Of a DNA stretch of 64,000 nt, positions 57,012-64,000 are shown in pieces; position 1 is the first letter of the stretch; every line of letters starts with the position of its first letter. Source of the DNA: Pterobdella sp. o SKG-2022 (taxonomy: Eukaryota > Annelida > Clitellata > Hirudinida > Piscicolidae); contig OZ038322.1 of assembly GCA_964035795.1 (NCBI GenBank), forward strand, positions 15,237,447 through 15,301,446, read 5' to 3'. A program made the translations under genes and the position numbers. The notes under the pieces are model-generated. The model was given only the letters and a program-made list of their open reading frames with translations, did no database searches and was not told the origin of the DNA.

Positions 57012-60000
57012 ATGAACATAGCGGCCTTAAAATACTTTTATGTAGTGGCGGCCGGCATAGCTGGGGTTGGCGTTGTTTCGTATGTTTACACGGCTTATAA
57101 GAAAAAAGAAAAAGGTATTTTTAGCATTACAAAAATGTTTATTATGTTGAATGAATGGTCAAAAAAATGATTTTAAAAAAATTTTGGTTCAATGGTGTTT
57201 TCAGTTTAAATCTTAGTTTCTGATATTATTATATTATTGAAATATTTTTACTGGGTTTTTTTGGAAAATGCATTGAAAGCTCATTATTTCATTTCGGGTG
57301 AATGTTTGAAAGGAATATTTTGAGCAAATATTTATTCAACTGGACGCTTTACAATTAATTTTTCTTGAATTTTATTTCTGCGAAATATTCATATTGTATA
57401 CTTCCTTTAAAAATGTTTCCTTATACTTATATCAATATATTTCTTATAAAAATTCCGTATAATATTGTTTGATGCATGCAGAGAAAAAACCTGAAAAGGG
57501 AAAAGATGACGTGGAAACTGAGAACCTCATGGGATATCAAGATCTCGTGGAAAATGAAGGCACTGTAGAACATCAGAAGCAAGATGTTTGTAAAGAGACA
57601 TTCGGAAGTGATGATTATACGCTGAGTTTTGATCAATTTTCTGAACATAATGAAAAAACTGAAAAAAGGAAGAATAAAGAGGAAAGGAAAATTAATGATA
57701 AATCAAGTTTGAATTATGGAATAAATGTTTCAAATCCAATCATTCCATTGAAAACAAGCGATAATTGCATAAAAGAGAATGACACTGCAGCGGGCATAAG
57801 CAATGATAAAGAACTTCAACATGACTTGCTCACAGAGTTAGAAAAAGAAAGACTCAACTTGAACCTCTTAATTCACCCTACTAATATCATCTTTAGTCTA
57901 CATAATAATACCGAATGTGCTTCTTTAGAATTCGATGATAACGATTCTTTGGAAGAAACTCCTATAACTAGCATTGAAACTGAAGAATCTCCAATTGAAA
58001 CCAATGAATCTGTAGTCATAGTGGAGACTACAACATCTGGGGAATTTTTATCTGAAGAAAACATCGATTGTGGACTGGGAGACAGTTTGATGGAGGATGT
58101 GGTTGACGTTCTTGAACCACCAAGCAGCATCAACCTGACTAACATGCCATGCAGCGATGTGGTAAAAAAGCCTTTGAAAGACAATAAAAAAAAAAAAAAT
58201 TTTATTTTTTTCGATAAAAATACTTTGGATAAAAAATCACAGAATAAAAATGATATGTATGAAAACAAAATGTCCGCTCTCTTTAATACCCAGTTCAAAA
58301 ATGATAAAGAACCTTCGAAATTTAAGTCAAAAATTCCCCATATCAACACAAAATCATTCCTCAAAACTCCAACCAAAACTGATTTGGAGGTTAAAAAAAA
58401 ATTGAAAAAAGAAAATTTTCCAAAACCTTTACACCCAGACAAAACAAAGGCGACTAGTGTGAAGAAAACGACAACAAACAGCAGAAGCACCTCGAACCTA
58501 CAAAAACTCTCGCTAACTAATACACGTCAACCATTTAAAAAAAATATATTTCCTGGTGAAGTTCTGTACAAAAAAAATAAAAGAGACAATAAAAATGACA
58601 TTTTACTCAAAAAACCCCCAGTTGTCAAATCATTTTTCTCTGCAAATAACTTTGAAGAATTCTCAAACGTCAAGACGTCCTCTTCCTTATCTAAAAGTAG
58701 ATCGGCAAGCACTTCAGCAAGCAACTTGGACGACTCTTTAGAAGACCTGTCAGTCATCAAAAAGAAAATGGCTGATTCTCTAGAAGATGTGGGTGGCATA
58801 TTGGATGAAGAGCCCTGTCTAGTTGATGAGGATGATGAGTGTAAGGATGAGGATTTTTGCAAAGATTCTATAGAGTCCTCACCTCCGATGGAAAGGTTGA
58901 GTGTTTCCATGGGTGGTGAATTGAAAGAATTTGAAGAAAATTCTCAAAAGGCTTTCATGGATGATAATTTGTTTTTAATACGTCCAGACTTTGATCAAAG
59001 TTTTTTCATCGAACAAAATGAAAATGAACTTCTCTTCAATATAGCCATGGAAGAAGTACTTTTTTCAATGAAATTCAACTTTCAATATAAATTGATTTGA
59101 AATTTTGAAGTGAATTATATTTCAAATGGTTTTCAACTTTTTGAATATAATTCGATTGAAACAACCTTTCAACAATCTTCAGAACAGCGTCGACGTGTTT
59201 ATTTCATTCCTGCGTCGACCCTCCACATCTAAGCAACAACAGATGCAATGTTGGAAATGTTTGGAAAAGCTTTCAAAAGATCATGAACAATCTGCTTCCT
59301 TCCACATCCACCTCCCCTTCCTATTGTCATTCTTCACAGATTTGTACAACAGGGAAGGTACCTCAACATCACCTTTTAAAATCCTCATGAGTCTGTCTAG
59401 AAACCATGACTCCATTCTCTTCATTCTTTCTTCTAAAGTGAGTTCAATCAGATTTACAATTTTATTTATTTACTGAATGAAAGAATTATCATTAAAATGA
59501 ATGTTTCAGCACAATACCATGAAATATTTTTTTTCATGCAAGTAGATCATCTTAATATAATTAAGTTCATTTTCCAAGGTTTCAGATACAATTTTGAACC
59601 TCTTTCGACCTGAAACTGCAGAAGAAATCTTATTTTTGTGGCTGCCTTTAATTATTAACATAATGATCTATATCAAGAAATATAATTTGAACTCAAAATT
59701 AATGTTCAACTTTTATCATCAGTATTTTTTAAGTCTAGAAAATTCGGAGCAAAACCCTCAACATAATCATACGACCATTTCATTTCACCATAAAGAACAT
59801 TTCTCCAAACTATTACAATCCGCTGCAAGTTACGACATGAAAATCATTAACGATACATTGTACCAAGTTTTATTTAAAGCTGAACATAAAAAGGTGAGAC
59901 TAAACATTAAATTTTTAATATTTTTTATTTACAACCTCTATAAACTTCCAGGAAACGATGGAAAACATCGAGAAACTCACAAAACACCCCAACAAACACG

Positions 60001-60050
60001 TCATCGCTCTCTCCAAGCCTCTCCATCTTTCCTTCCAACACATGAAATAA
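57012..60050 (+). CDS. Membrane-anchored armadillo-like protein (ARMC10/ARMCX-like), 5 exons
   Basis: Exons: 57012-57114, 57482-59055, 59183-59437, 59579-59893, 59952-60050 (stop TAA). Phases agree, giving about 781 residues. The ATG at 57012 is chosen because it is followed at once by a hydrophobic segment (residues about 5-29, YFYVVAAGIAGVGVVSYVYT) and then a basic run (YKKKEK), the layout of an N-terminal signal anchor on the mitochondrial outer membrane or ER. Residues 35-559 form one long, acidic, then Lys/Ser-rich exon with no fold. Residues 560-781 are helical with armadillo-type Leu patterns (HIHLPFLLSFFTDLY, FKILMSLSRNHDSILFILSS, DTILNLFRP). Anchor plus C-terminal armadillo domain recalls ARMC10 and the ARMCX group, which affect mitochondrial dynamics and transport, but the long middle insert is not typical. 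The donor of exon 2 (gtactt) is weak. If it is not used the frame stops at 59098. Confidence 0.72.
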
Positions 60051-60291
60051 CCACTTTTTGAGCAATATTGCTGAACCTTCTGATATCTCTATTGTTAAAA
60101 TTTATTGTTGGAACTTTTTTTAGGCGTTTTTATGTAGAAACATCTAGAAGAAACTTAGATGATGATGAAGAAACAGTTTTGGTATTGTTTTATTAAATAT
60201 CATTAGTTATTCGATTGAAGTAGAAAAGTGAAATAATAAGAATAATAATGTTTTGTTTGCGCTTTATTTTCGAAGTATAATATATTTTAGC

Positions 60292-60297
60292 AATAAA
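60292..60297 (+). promoter_or_regulatory. Candidate polyadenylation signal of the armadillo gene
   Basis: AATAAA about 240 bases after the stop codon at 60050. Confidence 0.45.
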
Positions 60298-60525
60298 TTC
60301 ATCTTACTCAAATATAATTGAGATCAAAATTCCACAGTTAAGCAAATAATATATATATATTGTCGAAAAACTGAATTCAAAATGAACTAAATTAGCTCAT
60401 AACTACTTTAATCTAAATTAAATACTTATTAACTGAACACAAAGTTTGTATGCTTCCCTTGATGAGGTGAGTTCGACTTACCAAAAGCTTCATGTTGGCA
60501 ATCTAATGAAAATGATTCAAGTCAA

Positions 60526-60572
60526 CTTAGTAAGTCGACCATTTGATCGCCCCTTACTGAGGTTTCAGTTGC
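60526..60572 (+). repeat. Repeat family C motif, copy 3
   Basis: taagtcgaccatttgatcgc, then cccttactgagg, then tttcagttgc. Nearly the same order of blocks as the minus-strand copy at 18338-18378. Confidence 0.5.
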
Positions 60573-61151
60573 GAAATTGATTAGTTTCAAAAGGCGCTAC
60601 TCCATGTGGACCCTTATAACAGGTGAATGATGAAGCAAAAATTGAACAGTAACAACAAGCAATAAGATAAAAGTGCAAGAGAAAGCATAATAGGTTAACT
60701 AAATTCAAAATAAAAACTCATAAATCAAAAAATTTCATCAAGCAGCTATACTGGGCAAATCTTATGCTAAAAATACTTCAAAATTCAATCTAAATTTATT
60801 ACTTTATTGCTTTTATTGAAATATAATTAAATGAAAGCAAATTCAATTTAAAATTTTCAAAATTCCAATCAAATCAAATAAAAAAAAAATCAAATAGCTA
60901 TTAGTAACAAATACTCTCTAAAATCTTTTTTCTAATATTAGTTATGCGAACGTCTCTCGACTAAATTCAAAATTTTTTTTCAGTAACTGATTAAGAAGTA
61001 AATTTAAAAAATTTAATAATGAATGATCATGAAAAATCTGAATGAATATATTTTATCAAACGCTTTTTAAAATCTCCTCCAGGAGCCCATTTTGCAACCT
61101 TATAATTAACTCGCCAATGAGTATATTTAAAAACACAAATAAAGTTTATTA

Positions 61152-61182
61152 AAGTACAAAGCTTTTTGTTAACTAAGTATCC
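61152..61182 (+). repeat. Fragment of the foldback repeat family
   Basis: aagtacaaagctttttgtta followed by actaagta matches the inner arm of the palindrome at 62495-62642 (gtacaaaacttttcgttaag) and the fragment at 425-490. Confidence 0.45.
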
Positions 61183-62494
61183 CTGGCTCAATAGTCATTA
61201 GTTTTTGAATTCTTTACAATCTTCAGCCTTTATTTCAAATCAATACTATCTATAACTTTCGAGACTTGACAAACATTTCCAATTCATCTTTTAAGAGTCT
61301 CAGTTGCCTTCATGATGCAAATAAGCTTTATTATCGCATTTTTTGATTCTGAACACACGCTATATAAAATGGACCTTAATGTTATTCTCACAATGTTTGA
61401 TATTGAACACAAAAGCTCAAAGCTTGTTCAGTTGTGACTATGATCAATGATACCAGGGTGTTTTGAACATTCTATTGTAATGATGGACTGTCATACAAAC
61501 TCATATCCTCTCAATCTTATGCCATCTGGTATACGAGTTTCTTACATATAAACACAAGTTTATATGCAAAATGCTCATGCTTCACGATAAAACTTCTTGC
61601 CATATTAACTTTTTCTTTCACACAAAACCCATCAAACCTTTCATCTTTGACATTATGTTTCAACATTATCTAAATCAAACTGACGGTACGTAATATGCCT
61701 GAAAATTTTAGGAATAGGTTTTTTCTATACCTATTGCCTGAAATATGGCATTATTTCCAATTTTTCATTACCTAATTATCAATTTTTGAGAGTTTCTTGA
61801 GCTAGTTTTTATAAGTTGTTAGGTAACTAGCGTTAGTATCTTTGTTTATATTTTAAAAAGACTAACCATATAATTCTGATAAATCATTGTATTATGGAGT
61901 CAAACAATCTCATGCATTAAAAAAACAATCTTGACTACTAACACTTGTGCAATGAGCTTTTAAGATGGCTTAATAATATTTATTGTAGTTAATCTAATAA
62001 TGGTTTCGTGAATGAGAAAGACCAGGTTTCAAATTATAGAACTGATAATGGCTATTTGCAACTCATCATGGTTGTAATCAACTTTTAATCACGTAGGCCA
62101 TCATATGTCTGCGTGGTGGTAGTAGTGATTGAGTTGAAGCTTTATTACTTAGATATAACAATAAAAAAAAATTGATATAAAACTCAATTTAAATGGTAAG
62201 TATGATTAATAAAGTATTTTTACTCGAAATGATGGAATAATGGAGATAAAAGGTTGTATAATGATGGTTATTTCTCTGAAACCTTGGTGTGAAAGCTGAT
62301 AAGAAGAGTATTAAAAATCTTTTTTTTCAATTACAAGTATACAAGTTCGAATGAAGGAATAATTTTTGAAAATAGCTTAATATTTATGTGAATGTGTTAA
62401 TAGGGATATTTAAATTTTATTAATATTCAAATAAAAACAATGATATTTAAATGTTGGTAAGGATACTTAAATGTTCATAACGATTGGTGAATAC

Positions 62495-62642
62495 TGCAAA
62501 TTATTTGAACACCAAAAGTAATTCTATGAAGTACAAAACTTTTCGTTAAGAAAGTAACATTGTCAAGTGACATACTTGATAACTATGTTAACGAAAAGCT
62601 TTGAACTTAACAAAATTACTTTTGGTGTTCAAATAATTTGCA
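62495..62642. repeat. 148-base palindromic (foldback) element
   Basis: The left arm begins tgcaaattatttgaacacca, and the right arm ends with its exact reverse complement. The first 29 bases of each arm pair perfectly; the next 40 pair with some mismatches and a small loop near 62570. Inner sequence recurs at about 425-490 and 61155. It has no coding capacity, so it may be a MITE or foldback element or an extruding palindrome. Confidence 0.8.
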
Positions 62643-64000
62643 CTATTTACTTTGGCTAAAAAAGATTATTATGATCGCTAAATAATTGAACACCACGGAT
62701 AAATATCACAAACAGGAATTGTTTTGTTGGAAGATATTTGAAACTGAAAAATTTATAAGCTCATAAACACAACTCGAAACTCTGAGTATAATGATGAGCA
62801 GTGTTATTGAATGATGACGATAACAACGTCGAGGTGGTCTTGATAATGATGGTGCATGCGATATAATGCTACTCGGGTAGCATTATACAAACCACATTGT
62901 TAGCCTTATATGCCTGATGTGTGTAGTTTATAAGAGTTTGGAGGTTGTTTTAAATAGATTCTGTAGCCTCTCAGCTGAGATTATTTATTTGCATCAGTCA
63001 ATTTTATGTTATTTAGTTTTATATTGATGAAATAAGTTTATGAAATTTTTAACTATGTTTTAAATTTTCAGGATATTCTAAACTTTTACCAACCGTTTAA
63101 GCTACTGGTATCTAAAGTTTATTAAGACACTTTTAAAAATGAGTTTGAATTGATCTTGCTTAGTTCAATAAGGACAGGTTGGATTGAAACCATTCTTCAC
63201 TTACAACTCGAAGCTAATTAGGTTTGCGTGTGTTGGTTTCATGAGGCGTGGATCATTTGATGAGACAATACTTATTTTTTCAATTTGTGAAATATTTTAA
63301 ATTTCTTCAAGTTGAGCAAAATTTTAAAATTTTTTAAGCAATAGTTTATTAAGTTTGAAAATTTTAAATTTTTGGGTAGTTGAAAGTAGAACATTTAATG
63401 TAGCAAATGACTCACAAAAACTGTAATATTTTTATTTTAATTAACGAAGGTTCTCTTTTTCAGAAAGATATCATCGTCACAAATAAAACAAATTTTGGTT
63501 ATTTAAAGTTTCCATTGATTTCTATGAGTATCGAATAAGTTGGATTCCAATAAAACAGAAAAAAAAATTTAATCAGATGTTCCACTCTCTAATATTTCTT
63601 GGAAAGTCGTATTTCACGCGGTCAAAACCTTCTAAGATTTTTTTTGCAAAACGATCGTTTTATTGAGTGAGATTGTTGTGAGTTAGGTTGTTTGAGGGTA
63701 CACACGCGTGGAAAAAATAACTAAAAATTTTATCAAACACTGACATGTTTATGACTGGAAATTTAAAAATCATCAAAAAAAGATTCAACAAAACATTCAT
63801 GAAACTCAAAATTAACAGAAAATATAAAAAATTATAAATAAATAATAGAGAACAAACATTGAAGTTTGAGTGAAGTGAAATAGCTTGAGTTTTAAATGTT
63901 GCAGTGTGAAGATTACAAAGGCATAAACTTCTTATTCCTCTTGCAGGCGGTACAAATGGTTTAAAACCTTGTAGGTTGTGAAGGTGGCAAGAATGTTTAG

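Larger units (their letters stand above)
60573..64000. other. Intergenic A+T-rich DNA to the window end
   Basis: No supported gene on either strand. It contains a foldback fragment near 61155, the palindrome at 62495-62642 and otherwise unremarkable A+T-rich sequence. An exon of a neighbouring gene at the very end (after 63940) cannot be excluded. Confidence 0.5.

Noticed and set aside
57873..58490. 205-codon minus-strand open frame
   Set aside because: It is opposite the Lys/Ser-rich exon of the armadillo gene. Its Phe/Leu composition is simply the complement.

Overview
The window is nuclear DNA from an invertebrate animal. It is strongly A+T-rich, genes are split into many short exons by GT-AG introns, and two of the genes are metazoan: a Musashi-type RNA-binding protein and a classical dynamin with a PH domain. 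There is also a eukaryotic tRNA-Glu gene, LINE retrotransposons and a tRNA-derived SINE. I cannot fix the phylum. All gene models were built by hand, by joining exons whose splice phases agree and, where the family is known, whose protein continues as expected.

Layout. (1) 822-18610 (+): 3' part of a Musashi gene (12 exons; the start of RRM1 lies upstream of the window), with a decayed CR1/L2-type LINE (about 1949-3650), a SINE (about 6685-6870) and two copies of an unclassified repeat in its introns. (2) 20908-20979 (+): tRNA-Glu(CTC). (3) 21648-24424 (-): a multi-exon gene I cannot name, cysteine-rich at its N-terminal side. (4) 24425-28990: intergenic, with trinucleotide repeats. (5) About 28990-33500 (+): a degenerate, visibly G+C-richer non-LTR retrotransposon of the I/ingi/Jockey type, with three PHD-like zinc fingers, an AP endonuclease, a reverse transcriptase and a 3'-truncated RNase H. 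(6) 34893-42536 (+): a 14-exon gene for a long disordered and coiled-coil protein of about 1055 residues. (7) 43816-44787 (+): an apparently single-exon, lysine/asparagine-rich protein with one JAZ/matrin-type C2H2 zinc finger. (8) 46788-55009 (-): a complete dynamin gene, 23 exons and 829 residues. (9) 57012-60050 (+): a 5-exon gene for a membrane-anchored armadillo-like protein resembling the ARMC10/ARMCX group, about 781 residues. (10) 60051-64000: A+T-rich intergenic DNA with a palindromic (hairpin) element.

The genes show no operon-like arrangement and no shared pathway. Musashi acts in mRNA translation control, dynamin in membrane fission. The armadillo protein is probably anchored in a membrane, possibly the mitochondrial outer membrane. 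The coiled-coil protein is likely structural. The main unexplained items are the two unnamed genes, three interspersed repeat families and the (CA)n tract that forms a dynamin splice acceptor.
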